From Podarcis raffonei (Eukaryota; Chordata; Lepidosauria; Squamata; Lacertidae): 64,000 nucleotides of DNA. Made by a program: the position numbers and the translations under genes. Shown piece after piece: positions 50,801 to 61,632 of the stretch. The notes under the pieces are model-generated. The model ran no database searches, was not told where the DNA came from, and saw nothing but the letters and a program-made list of their open reading frames with translations. Numbering within the stretch: position 1 is the stretch's first letter; each line of letters starts with the position of its first letter. Location of the stretch: positions 39,132,501 to 39,196,500 of the forward strand of contig NC_070603.1 of NCBI RefSeq assembly GCF_027172205.1, read 5' to 3'.

Positions 50801-53800
50801 ATAAATTTCTGTGAAAAAGCACAAAGTAAGCTACATGTTTTATAGTATTCTGCTATTTTATTTTACTTTATTTTTATATCATTCTTGGTACTGGGAATGT
50901 GTCCACTGTTGATCTAACTAACCAGCCATGCATTAATACATGGGCAGAGCTTCCATTTTTCATCTTGCTACCCAAATCTAATTCTGTTGATCTGTCAATA
51001 ATTCTTTAGTATCTCTTATACTTCTTGGATAATAAACTAGAGGTCACATAGATAGTTGTTCCTAAATTGTAATGAATGAAAGATTTAATATTTTTATAAA
51101 ATGAAGTTGAAATATAGATATTTGGGGTTTAATGGTGTCTAACCACTTAGTGAAAAAGTAATCATAGGAACAGAGAGGATTATTTCAGTAGGGGCCCAAG
51201 TCACCTTAGTGTTTCTGCTCTTGTTTTAAAGTTTGGCATGAACTGCTTTGCATTGGCCTTGGTAGCGTGACACAGTAAACCAAACAATGGCTCGCATTCA
51301 CTTTGCTCCTGCCCAGTCAGTTTTGGTATAACAGTGGTGCCAAAGTTTGGCTTAACAGGTCATCTGAAGGTGGGATTGTGCTTAAACTCTACGCTCCTTA
51401 ACTGTGATGTAGTCAAGAGCAAACCTTGGCTACGAACCATGATAACCATAGGTCAGTGTGTGGATGATACACTAAGCCAACCTTGGCTTCGTTGTTGTGC
51501 TGAGCTAAAATAATCAGGGATTATCAAAGGGGTTGCGTTCTCCCTGGGAGCTAGCATGTTTGTGGTAAGTCATGGTTTGGCTTAGTGTTACATGGGAATG
51601 CGACAACTGTCAAGCCATCAATCCAGTAGTGTAATGTCTAATCTGATTGGCACTGGCTCTCCCAAGATCTCATGGAACACTCTTTCCCACTGCTACCTGA
51701 GATCATTTGAGTGGAGATGCTGAGCTAACTTTTGTCATGCAAAGCTTGTCCTCTGCGACTGAATCAAGGTATTCTACTATGGGCTCTGGTTGTAATTTAA
51801 ATGACCCAGTAGTGCTCTCTGTGTACCTTTGGAATGATAACTTTTGAAAACATGACTGGATACATCATTTTGAAACTGACGTCTCTATAAAAGTCAGGAA
51901 AAATTGTCAGTCACTATCATCCCGTGTTTGGATGATTAATGGAAGCTCTGCACAATTAATTTTTTCATTGTTTCATTCTCTTATGGCATTCATTTTTTTA
52001 AATTGCTATGTTCATTATATCGTTATGATTGCCTGCCATGCTTTAGTGGGAACTTTATTGGAGACAAAAACAGCACTGCTAGCATTCCCCCCTGCCCCTT
52101 CTACTGGGTACACCTTGTATAGTTAAACACATCCGTCTTGCATTCAGGCTGCATATATTTTTCATTTTTATTTGAAGCTAATGGATATGCATATTTAATT
52201 TTGAAATGATGAAATGCTTGTAAGATGACTATTGATGCTTAGTGATTTGCTGCCTAAGGGTTCTAAAGATGATCCCTAGTAGGAGGATGGTAATCAAGAA
52301 ATGCAAAACAGTTTGTGCCCCAAATATTGCCACCAGCCATCTAGACGATCAGAAATGTAGTTTGCCTCCTATTCCAGTACTATGGTTCCTCTGGGAAATG
52401 CTATTTTGTAGTCAGTTTGTAATGCATTTTTGCAGCACTGTGAAGGTATATACCGACGACAAAGTAAACTGAAAAAATTCAAGTGGTTTCTGAGATAACT
52501 TGCATGGTATTTTGGCGCCTTGTCTTTTCCTGCCACAATGACACATCTGTTGTTGTGTAGAATGCTGTTTCTCTTGCGCCTCTTGCAGATAGTGCTATCC
52601 CCATGGATGAGGAAGTGCTAGTTCTTAAAAGTGAGGGCCATAACAAGAATGAAGGTAATTTTTCAAACAAACAAATGGGAGCTGTGGGGGCTTCCAGATC
52701 AGGCCCATAGGGGTGAAGGGGAACTGTCTCTGCTGTAGCCCTGATCTAGATAAGAGGCCCCATAGCTACTACTGGTAGCTAGGAGGAGGATGGGACCCAG
52801 GTTGAAACTAGGGCAGGGGTAGGCAGCCTAAGGTCCGGGGCCCGGATGCGGCCCATTTGCCTTCTCAATCCAGCCCGTGGACCGTCCGGGAATCAGTGTG
52901 TTTTTACATGAGTAGAATGTATCCTTTTATTTAAAATGCATCTCTGGGTTATTTGTGGGGCATAGGAATTCGTTCATCCCCCCCAAAAAAATATATATAG
53001 TCCGGCCCACCACATGGTCTGAGGGACAGTGGACTGGCCCACGGCTGAAAAAGGTTGCTGACCCCTGCACTAGGGTTAAAGCTTCCCATCTCCATCTTGT
53101 AGTTCCAATCCAGTTTTCAGGAGTAGGAGTCCTTAGTTCCTATTTACTTTTTAAAAGTGAAGTGAAAACCATCCTTTCTGTTTTGTCCCTGAGTTGTGGT
53201 CCCTCCAAGCAAGATGCTTGTGTAAAACAAGAGCTAATGCTTTAGCTTCCTTTTTCTTCTGGCTTCTTATGCTCTACCTATTGCTTGAATCTTTTGTCTT
53301 ATGACTTCATTCTACAGTCACCACTTCGTGCCATTAAGGACTCCTGGTTTTTTTGGGGGGGGGGTAAGCAGATGGCTTCTTAAAAGATTAATGAAGTTGT
53401 CTATAGCAGTATATTTCTAGCAGAAATAATAAATGGGGACTGAGTAACTTCGGCAGCTGTGAAGGTCACAGCAGAAAAAGTAGCATAAGTAGGTAGACCA
53501 CAGATTATTTGCATATTTTTATTCATAATGAGCAAAGCTTATAAAATTTGCATAAACCTTGTGGCCGTCAAGTCATAGTTCTTAGACATTTCAAAACTCT
53601 CTATGCCTCTGTTAATGCAATTTGCAGGCACTCCCTTCCTAAATACTTTTAATTAGAAATCAGTTCAAGTGATTTAAGTGGAACATCATTTCATGTAAGT
53701 ATGCTTTAGGGAACATGTTCTAAAACTGGTGATATTTGTAATGATTCTGGAGGTGGCTAACAATTGACAGTGGTTTTAATCTTAAGGCTTAGAAATATGG

Positions 53801-56800
53801 TGTTTCCTTGCAAACAAATATTCCCTGTGGAAACAAATATTATCCTGGTTATTTGTATTTTATGCAGCTTTTATATCTTAAAACTAACTACATTAAAGAG
53901 TTTTGAATCCCCAGAAGATCAGAATTGCGACACAATCTCAAATCAGGAGATAGTGTTAAATAGCCCCAGTTGGGGTGTGTGTGTGTGTGTGTGAAAGAAT
54001 TGGAAAGCTGTGAATGGGGCAGGATGATCAGCGATTTCTTACGCAATGGAGGGTATGTTGGTGGTTCACTGGAGAAAGCATTTAGAAGAAGTCCTGCCCT
54101 GACCACCCTCATTTATTTTCTCTGCGGACAGTATTCAACTAAATCTTCTGCTAGCACAAGGGCATTTCCCTTCGTTTCTTTCCCCCACATGCACCCCATG
54201 CCATCCCAAAATCCCTGAAGGATAGGGAAGAAACCCCAGAACATTTAGAGGGCATGCAAGCGGAAGATGGGGAGAACATTTCATTGCACAGGGTGAAATC
54301 CTTGTGCTGACTTTATGCTTCACTTTAGCTCCACCTTAGCACTATGTTGAATACAACTCAACACCTGCTAGATCAGTCAAGAACATAGCTCCCATTCCTG
54401 CAATCTTAAAAAATGTTATCCTAACCAGAGAGATTATCCCAATTTTTTTCCATAACTAGTTTTGGCAGGAGGGTTACTTTCCATTCTCCCTAAACGTGTC
54501 AATATTATTAACCCAATCTTTCCATCCATTCTTCCTTTCTGTAGTAGTTCTTTTCAAATGAATTTCTAAAGAAGCAAACCTCGTATTAATCTGGCAAGTC
54601 CCTGGTTCACACATTATCTATAATGATGGTAGTGTCCTGGCTGGGTTTTTAAAAAACCTTTCTCCTGTCTACACACTAAGTCTTCATGCAGTGAGAAGGT
54701 GACTAGCTACAGAATTCTGGCAAACTCAAGAGATTCAGTGACTAATGAGTGCCATCTTCACTAAGGAGGAGTTGTTAGGAATATGTTGCAATAAGTATTT
54801 GGGGAGAGTACTACCAGAAATAACACACACAGAAGCCCTAGCAAATGGTATAATTAAGGCAATGTGAACACATGATGTGGACAGTGCAGATGAGTGCACT
54901 AGCTCTGAAGTTACTTGTTCTTTCCAGGCTTCTAAAATGTTCATGTGTCTGCATATAAACAACCTTCCACACTTTATACATTTGCCTTCCATTTGCTGTA
55001 AGATGACTGAAACAGTGATGAAGGGAAGCGGTGGAGCAAGTAATGCTAGAATGCTCATCCTACTGCCTTCCCTATTATGCTTAAATTGACCAGACTTTAA
55101 AACATACTTTGGACTAGAGAAATAGTTTCTTCAGTTCCAAAGTAGTAACGAGAGAAGAGCTAGAAGCTAAAATGTGAGACATAGGGACTAGACCTAGAAG
55201 GTGGGGATGGTTCTGTACATCCATCACAAATTAAGGAAGAGTCTTGTCCTTTTTCATACTCCATTCTATCCTTTCCCCTTATTTGGAATCTCAAAAGGCA
55301 GACCAGGGCAGTGCTACTCAAAGTGGTGGTCCATGGATTTGTGCTCGTCTGCATCAGCTGCTGGTCCACAACACCACCACCACAGCCCAAGTTGAGAGGG
55401 ATGTTTCAGGGACCAAATATGGTACCAGTTCCTGGCACATCAGTGGGGTGGGAATTGCTGGTCCACCACATCAAACAGTTTGAGAAACACTGGACTAGGG
55501 AATGCTTTCAGGACAGCTATTTTTCTGCTGTCTGAATACTTAGCTTTCAATACTACTCATGAAACAAATCATCAGAGCTTGTGAAGAATTTCTGTAAAGG
55601 GGAACAGTATAGTCTGGTATTACATTTAATATAGAGATAGTGTTCTTCATTGTGCCTTTTGGTTGAAGATCTTTAGGTTATACTACTGATATATATTCCC
55701 AGCTCATCCATAACCAGGACAGCTACATGTACTATTTTTGTTAATCAATACGAGATTCTCTTAGCAAAATTCTTGCACTGTGGTTTAAAAGAGGTCCTTC
55801 CTTCTCCTGCATAGCAAAGTGTTTTATTGAACTATGTGCTGCTACATAACCCAACCCAATTCCCCAGTAGATTTTCTGGGGGAATGAAGGAAGGCTTGAA
55901 TAAAATCACACGTCTCTTCTGCCTGCTGGAGAATCCTCTGAGAAGAGCTACACTCATAGGATCTCTGGACTCAAGCTCTTTATCTTAGATCTATAATGCC
56001 TTATTTGTCTTTGTCATCACTAACTCCCATTTTGCACCACTGAAAACATTAATTCTTGGGAAGCACAAAAGGAATTGTCTGCTTAGCCCTAGAGTTGCCC
56101 TCCAAAGGGGCCAGGCAGCAGAATGTATTGATGTCCAAGTGGCATCCTTCTAAATTATTGGTCCTAAAGCTAAATTCTAAACAGAAAATGTGGGAATAGT
56201 ATGCACAGAAGACAGGTATGAATATGGGTTGGTTGTGCACAGTATTCTTTCTAGTCTCTTGGCTGGACTGTCTTTTTATTGATTTAATACCACTAATCTC
56301 CATGTCTTCTGTTGGGAGGAGCAGAGATCGGTATGTAAATCAGTGCAGTTCCCATGTTGAATGTGAATATTGAGTACGTGTACTGCATCCAACAACCAGT
56401 ACCCTACAACAAGGCCTTATTCTTCAAATGTGATCATTTTTGTTTGTTTGTTTCTCCCAATTTTTCCTGGAACAGAATACAATGATGGCATTCGTGTACC
56501 AGGTTCTGGTCTTGTAACAGCATCATTGTAGTTTCTGGGGAAGACAGAAAAGGCAACCCAACTCTGACCTGCAATAACGTTATCTGTGCACCAACCTGGT
56601 GCATAATGTGTGTATACAGAATCAAGGAACTGAACCCAACGTTTATTTCATATGTACTGCTTAAATCTGTAGACACAGGCCAGGTCACAAAAATCAGGTT
56701 AGACTTTTAATAAAATAGGTATGGAGGTTTTTTGAGTGGATTTTTTATTTTTTAAGTAGAAGTGTTTTCTGTTACAGGCATATCTAGAATTGCATTCAAT

Positions 56801-59138
56801 TAGATAGGCTTCCCAGCTTTTCAGAATTAATAGCCCGATGTTGCAGGTGTATATGAGTTAATCCTCTTCTTCTTGCAGCATCAGAAATAGAGCCTTCATC
56901 TTCATTTCCTTGTGAAGTCACTTGGGAGGTATGAGGCTCTGGTGGTGTCACACAACAGTGTGATGTCAATGAAAGCTAGCAGAAATTACCTAACTAGCTT
57001 TAGTGTCATATATCCATAGACTTGGGTTTATTAATTGGGTCTTGTGGGGTTCCTCTGATTTGGGCCTTTCTGGTATTATCTGAACCACTAAGTTGCTGAT
57101 ACCATCTTTCCTGTTAGCATGCAGAAAGCGGTGAGGAAGATGCACTCCTGCAGTTGGTTTTAATCTACCCTTTAAATATGTCAGTGTAAAGTGGTATGAT
57201 TGAGGCTTTGTGGTAAGCCATATGCCTTGAGCTTGTGCAAATGAAAAGTTTGAATTAGCTGCTATATATGTGCGTATGCATGTGTGTATGAAAGAACATG
57301 AGGGTAACAGAAGATCAATCCAGCAAAAACAACTTGAGGTTAAAATGCATGCCATGTTGGTTTAGTTGAATTTCTTGTTTACGTTAGATACTGAGATGCA
57401 GGGCCCAGGTGCTTAAGACCATACTGTACAATCCTATACATGTTGACTCAGAAGTAATTCCCATTGAGTTCCGTAGGGTTTACTCCCAGGTAAGTGGTTA
57501 TGGGATTGTAGGCTAAATCTAGCAGGCAGATTTCTGAAGTGTCCAGTTGATTACTCTCCTGGAAATAAATCCCATCAATTCACTTCCTTGTTAAAGTGTG
57601 TTGGTATTAATGTGTCATATGCCAATCGTTCCTATGCATTGCAAGGAGGTTGAACTAGATGATCCTCGTGGGTCACCCTGCAATTCTATAATTCTGTGAT
57701 TGAATAACAGGAATGTTAATAAGCTGTTTTTAAAAACTTAGGTCAGTTCATCCATTTGCTAACAAAGGAAGTACATTATTTTTAGAAATACTCAAATTTT
57801 GCATCAGAATTTTAATTCTGTTATTGAGTTAGACAATTTAAATTCTTTTCCTCAATGTGTTAAAATAGATCAAGTTTAATCCAAACATGATTTCCATAAC
57901 CTGTCTGTCTGCACAAAACATTTATTATTGAAGTTTGCTAAGTGGAATCTGTGCTATGGTGCCTCATTAATCTCCTTTACTTCTTCTCAAACTGGGGCTT
58001 CCTGCTTCCTTGACATGAAGACTGTTGCTGTGAGGAGATAGGAGGTATGAAAAACCAGACAGTCAGTAAACGTGGGGTGGCCTCGGCACACTTCATTGCA
58101 GAATACATGGTAGTAAAATGTTTGATAGGCTCAACTTTAAGTTCAACTGCAGCTTTAACTTGCCACTTGCTATAGTTGTGAGATACAGCAATGTATTTAT
58201 GCTTAGGAAACTTGCACACATTTATAGATGCTATATGTATTAATATGCCAGCAGATTCTTCTTCTTTTTAAGCGAGGAGTTCCCCATTCCCCATTGGCTA
58301 CAAAAAAAGCACATGTACGCTTGCTCTCTCAACACCTACTGGCATGTGCAAGTATGTCCTTGCTCTCTTGCATTCACACATTCAGGCTCGCAGATACATG
58401 TGCCTATGCTAGCGTACTCCTATATGCACACTGATCTACACATTCTTTCTCATGCCCAGAAATGTTTTCTCAATTGCATGCAGACCTGCACATCTCCCTT
58501 CAGTAGGCAACAGTATTGGCTTGTTTTTGCTAGTTACTTTTGCTGGATTTTGTGACCCAGCTACATCACATAGTGGTAATTCAAGCTACAGTCAAGGCTG
58601 TATTCCTGCCCTTATTGAACCTTGTACACATCCTATGCATGTTAGTGCTTCAGAAGAATGAGGTGATATATTTTGACCCTTGACCTAGCAATGTTATCAA
58701 AAATATGAATACATGGGAAATATTTTGCGGCTAGTCACCAGCATTAAAGGAAGGGGTTTTAGTATAATTGTAAAAACAAGGGCATTTGTAGACCAAAGAA
58801 GCTGTTTGTCAGATGCAGACTTGCTCAGCAGCTCAATTTGGAGTTAAGTTCAGAAGCCCTATCCAATGACTAATCTATCGATATTGCAATATTAAATGTC
58901 ATTGTTTATGTGAAATGTTTCATGTAGGGAAGAATATGTTATATTTTTTGGTTCTGGTTTATTTTGGATACTTTCAATACAGTAATATATGTTCTCTTGC
59001 CGACAAGAGTGTTTTTTGTGTGTTTGTTTATCTCTCAGGTAAGCGCAGAGCACTGAAGTTGAATTTTGCAAACCCACCTTTCAAATCCACAGCGCGATTT
59101 ACTTTGAACCCTGGAGTTCCTTTTCAGAATCCACACAT
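41254..59138 (+). CDS. MAP2K4: MAP2K4 (MKK4), N-terminal exons; gene continues off the right edge
   Basis: Dual-specificity kinase that activates JNK and p38. Only coding exons 1 (41254-41332) and 2 (59039-59138) of the main form lie here, joined in phase 1 across a 17.7-kb intron. Exon 1 encodes MAAPGPGSGSGGGGSQAA and ends ...SSMQ; exon 2 begins GKRRALKLNFANPPFKST, the MAPK docking (D) site, almost identical to human. It ends ...FQNPH with a split Ile codon at a GTGAGT donor. The N-terminus is about 12 residues shorter than in human, in the Gly/Ser-rich part. The kinase-domain exons were not found before 64000. The frame upstream of the ATG is open back to 41020, but the chosen ATG matches the human start. 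Confidence 0.95.
42013..42093 (+). repeat. Short dispersed repeat, family D
   Basis: Contains ctcagaagtaagtcctgttg, agttcaaggggatttacttt and acaggattgcagcctaa, the pattern described for 33419-33508. Confidence 0.6.
43060..43215 (+). repeat. LINE/SINE-derived dispersed repeat fragment
   Basis: The run gacatctggagagctgctgc, cagtcaaagtagacaataca and ggtctgactcagtacaaggc resembles the 3' part of a common sauropsid interspersed repeat. Class uncertain. Confidence 0.45.
43380..45065 (+). other. MAP2K4 intron 1, no exon or named repeat seen
   Basis: AT-rich intronic sequence. A weak family D fragment lies near 44764-44810. No phase-compatible exon was found. Confidence 0.35.
45074..45210. mobile_element. 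Short hAT-type MITE with perfect 8-bp duplication
   Basis: Ends CAGGGCTTTTTTTC and GAAAAATAGCACTG are imperfect inverted repeats of hAT type. The flanks are identical (attagaag at 45066-45073 and 45211-45218). The element is 137 bp and non-coding, in MAP2K4 intron 1. Confidence 0.88.
46000..46885 (+). mobile_element. CR1/L3-type LINE remnant
   Basis: Remains of the C-terminal coding part (aacaagtgtaaagtgctgca; gattcagaaaagagcaacca) are followed by the 3' region (ggatgccggactagataggt, ccagcaggctcttcttatgt). Coding frames are broken in many places, so it is old. MAP2K4 intron 1. Confidence 0.75.
48496..49077. mobile_element. TA-flanked MITE, family A, split by a family B insertion
   Basis: Outer ends are TA-CCGTATTTTTCTG and CAGAAAAATACGG-TA. 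Sequence at 48507-48529 (tttataagatg) resumes after the inner element at 48948 (taagactattttggggg). The remaining outer element is only ~165 bp and forms a simple foldback. Family B copy 48530-48947 lies inside it. Confidence 0.85.
48530..48947. mobile_element. TA-flanked MITE, family B variant, nested
   Basis: Starts TA-CAGTGGTGCCCTGCAAGAC and ends CTTGCGAGGCACCACTG-TA. It is a diverged cousin of the CAGTGGTACCTC copies. The core contains a small tandem array of a ~20-bp unit around 'taagccgcttaacagctga' (about 48703-48860). It is inserted into a family A element, so it is younger than its host. Confidence 0.85.
49580..49680 (+). repeat. Possible CR1/L3 3' fragment
   Basis: The piece cagaatgctgaactaggtac and ttgttgcagcaaggtcatta weakly resembles the CR1/L3 3' end. 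Low confidence. Confidence 0.3.
50793..50825 (+). CDS. MAP2K4: MAP2K4 alternative cassette exon (11 residues)
   Basis: A 33-nt segment lies between a TTTAG acceptor and a GTAAGC donor. Spliced in phase 1 between exons 1 and 2, it adds FQINFCEKAQS after Gly27. This matches the insertion in a known longer human MAP2K4 isoform, as I recall it. The exon sits 9.5 kb into intron 1 and places a hydrophobic/charged segment next to the docking site. Conservation from human to a reptile indicates it is used. Confidence 0.85.
52589..52654 (+). CDS. Candidate MAP2K4 cassette exon (22 residues), not recognised
   Basis: A strong pyrimidine tract and TTGCAG acceptor precede a 66-nt open segment that ends at a GAAG/GTAATT donor. 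In phase 1 it reads DSAIPMDEEVLVLK then SEGHNKNE, with no stop, and returns to the exon 2 frame. It is therefore compatible with exon 1, the 33-nt cassette and exon 2 in any combination. I do not know it as an annotated exon; it is a prediction from splice signals and phase only and could be chance. Confidence 0.4.
52814..53067. mobile_element. hAT-type MITE
   Basis: Ends CAGGGGTAGGCAGCCTAAG and GGTTGCTGACCCCTG are inverted. The flanks aactaggg (52806-52813) and cactaggg (53068-53075) agree at 7 of 8 positions. Non-coding; MAP2K4 intron 1. Confidence 0.87.
53973..53992. repeat. (GT)n microsatellite
   Basis: Short pure GT tract in MAP2K4 intron 1. Confidence 0.9.
54131..54356. repeat. Possible MITE with GTATTCAAC termini
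   Basis: Ends gtattcaactaaatcttctg and ctatgttgaatacaac are inverted over about 12 bases, like family C but with an unrelated, longer interior. Target duplication not clear. Confidence 0.5.
55309..55492. mobile_element. hAT-type MITE (CAGTGNTNCTCAAA termini)
   Basis: Ends CAGTGCTACTCAAAGTG and CAGTTTGAGAAACACTG are inverted, of the Charlie-like hAT type. The flanks gaccaggg (55301-55308) and gactaggg (55493-55500) agree at 7 of 8 positions. MAP2K4 intron 1. Confidence 0.88.
57424..57514 (+). repeat. Short dispersed repeat, family D
   Basis: Contains caatcctatacatgttgact, cagaagtaattcccattgag and gggattgtaggcta; one of the clearest copies of this family. Confidence 0.65.
57636..57710 (+). 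mobile_element. CR1 LINE 3' end
   Basis: The run ggttgaactagatgatcctc and then ccctgcaattctataattct is the 3' UTR and octamer-type tail (attctataattctgtga) of a CR1 element. Only ~75 bp remain. Confidence 0.75.
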
Positions 59139-59411
59139 GTGAGTATAAAGCCAGAAATTCCACCAGATGGAACCATTTTGAAGTAGGAAGATAAAGCACT
59201 TTCCTTTGTCACACAAATTTTGTAGGCAGTTCAAAAGATAAAATTGTAGTCTGCACTGAGACGTAGGATGTTCTGTTTATGTAACATTTTCTCATGTATT
59301 TTTGGAACTTCAAATAAGCTGTTTTACCTAAAGGCTTAAAGCAAGACTACTCCTTTGAACTGTACCAAAAAAAAAAGTCCTGTCATTTGCTGGCAAGTCA
59401 TCTCCATATGG
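59139..59411 (+). other. MAP2K4 intron 2, start
   Basis: The intron starts with GTGAGTATAA. Nothing further is recognised up to the hAT element. Confidence 0.5.
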
Positions 59412-59526
59412 CAGGGGTAGCTTACCTGTGGTCCTCCAGATATTATTGGACTACAAATTCCCATCAGCCCCAATCAGCGTGACCAAATGTAGCCCCACGC
59501 TGCCAACCACAGTTTAGCCACTCCTG
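59412..59526. mobile_element. Short hAT-type MITE
   Basis: Ends CAGGGGTAGCTTACCTGTGG and TTAGCCACTCCTG are inverted. The flanks ccatatgg (59404-59411) and ccttatgg (59527-59534) agree at 7 of 8 positions. 115 bp, non-coding, MAP2K4 intron 2. Confidence 0.85.
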
Positions 59527-60386
59527 CCTTATGGTTAATCTCATTCATGGACTGCATAAACCTATGCCTGCTGCTTTTCAAGTTTGCAAAGTTTTTATTC
59601 CTGTATTTGTTTTTAAGATATTTGTGTGAGACATCTTAGTTTTAAAATTGAGGGGATTCTTTTTTTAGAAATCTAAGAGGTGGTGAGAAGTTACTAGAAC
59701 CCTGTAAGTCTCCAAGAAAGGTGTTACGGACAGCCTTATATACAGATTCAGTGTAAAGTGGAATATCCAACAATTGGTTGTTTAATGCAGCAGAATGTCT
59801 CTTGAAATACAAGCCTTGTGTCCTCAGATCCACCAATCTGGACTGATGGGTGACTTCTCAGGCTGTCCAGTCAGCATCTCCTTTATATTCCCTTGTGAGC
59901 TTTTTGAAGTCCGGCAGAGTAAAAATCCTCAGAGCTTTGTGCCTGTCATTCCTCCAGTTGCTTGTACTTCCTTTGGACAATTCTGCCATGTATGTGTGTC
60001 TGTATGTATGTTGCGGCTTTGTTCATATAGCTCAGAGCTTTCTATTTCCTATGAATATATCAGTTTCATTTCCTTATTTAGAAACTCTTCCTTGTTTTGA
60101 TTCTAAAGCTATCCAAGTAATTATAGATGGACTTTGGAAAAGTATTCCTGTTACTTATAAGGTCAGTTCTGAAAACCAGAAGATGCAGATATTTCAGTAG
60201 ACGTTCTTATAAGATGTCCAGTTTCTCATCCAAAAAGAAGAGAAGCAAGGTTCAGCCTGCAGAGTTCTGGCATCCAGCAGTACCACCATTTATAAAATGC
60301 CATATTAATTTAAGGACTTAGAACTTACTCCCCATGTTAGAATATATAAGCTAGCTGGACACAATCTTTTCACAATAACCTCATCG

Positions 60387-61245
60387 GTCATAGAATCATA
60401 GAGTTGGAAGAGACCACAAGGGCCATCGAGTCCAACCCCCTGCCAAGCAGGAAACACCATCAGAGCACTCCTGACATATGGTTGTCAAGCCTTTGCTTAA
60501 AGACCTCCAAAGAAGGAGACTCCACCACACTCCTTGGCAGCAAATTCCACTGTCGAACAGCTCTTACTGTCAGGAAGTTCTTCCTAATGTTTAGGTGGAA
60601 TCTTCTTTCTTGTAGTTTGGATCCATTGCTCCGTGTCCGCTTCTCTGGAGCAGCAGAAAACAACCTTTCTCCCTCCTCTATGTGACATCCTTTTATATAT
60701 TTGAACATGGCTATCATATCACCCCTTAACCTCCTCTTCTCCAGGCTAAACATGCCCAGCTCCCTTAGCCGTTCCTCATAAGGCATCGTTTCCAGGCCTT
60801 TGACCATTTTGGTTGCCCTCCTCTGGACACGTTCCAGTTTGTCAGTGTCCTCCTTGAACTGTGGTGCCCAGAACTGGACACAGTACTCCAGGTGAGGTCT
60901 GACCAGAGCAGAATACAGTGGCACTATTACTTCCCTTGATCTAGATGCTATACTCCTATTGATGCAGCCCAGAATTGCATTGGCTTTTTTAGCTGCCGCG
61001 TCACACTGTTGGCTCATGTCTAGTTTGTGGTCAACCAAGACTCCTAGATCCTTTTCACATGTAGTGCTCTCAAGCCAGGTGTCACCCATCTTGTATTTGT
61101 GCCTCTCATTTTTTTTGCCCAAGTGCAATACTTTACATTTCTCCCTGTTAAAATTCATCTTGTTTGTTTTGGCCCAGTTCTCTAATAATAAAATCCCTAA
61201 TTTCAGGCTCATCAGGAAGCTGGTGGTATTGCTTTGAACTTAAGA
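60387..61245 (-). mobile_element. CR1 LINE, 5'-truncated, coding frame still open
   Basis: The minus strand encodes the C-terminal region of a CR1 reverse transcriptase in one uninterrupted 250-codon frame (61212-60460), with blocks [48 protein letters not shown] and [13 protein letters not shown]. The 3' end gives gagttggaagag reversed and the ATTCTATG-type octamer tail at 60387-60400. The intact frame suggests a relatively young copy. MAP2K4 intron 2. Confidence 0.92.
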
Positions 61246-61536
61246 CTATTTTGATAAAGTAGGTTGGGCAAGAGGAGAAATACGTTTTTTCTGCAACAGC
61301 CAGCTTCCCAATTATTGTGTTAGGGTTTTTTCTAGACCACCCACTGTATAGATAAATATATCTTACATTTGACACTGAACATCATCAATAATCTGTTTTG
61401 AGAATAAACTTGTTATGTTGTCTGTGAAAGGAAGCTTATTTCTATCATAAAATTTGTGTTGGGTAGTTCTTTTGAAATAGGAAAGGCTTGTTATATCCAT
61501 TTGTCCCCCTCACCTTTACAAACTCCTCATTTAGCA

Positions 61537-61632
61537 TTTAGGCTGCAATCCTGTACCTGCTTACCTAGGAACAATCCCCACTGAAGTCAGTGGGGCTTAC
61601 TTCTCAGTAGTCTTGTCTAGCATTGCACTGCG
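61537..61632 (+). repeat. Short dispersed repeat, family D
   Basis: Contains ggctgcaatcctgtacctgc, cccactgaagtcagtggggc and ttacttctcagta, with the palindromic cactga/tcagtg centre. Confidence 0.6.

Noticed and set aside
49200-51660. Repeated 'aaccatggtt/aagccaa' motifs near 49225-49480 and 51240-51600
   Set aside because: They may be degraded interspersed repeats, but ends, duplications and mutual alignment were not clear enough to call.
56879-56928. Possible extra MAP2K4 cassette exon (good TTGCAG acceptor, GTATGA donor)
   Set aside because: At 50 nt it is open in phase 1 but breaks the frame into exon 2, so it would truncate the protein; no other support.
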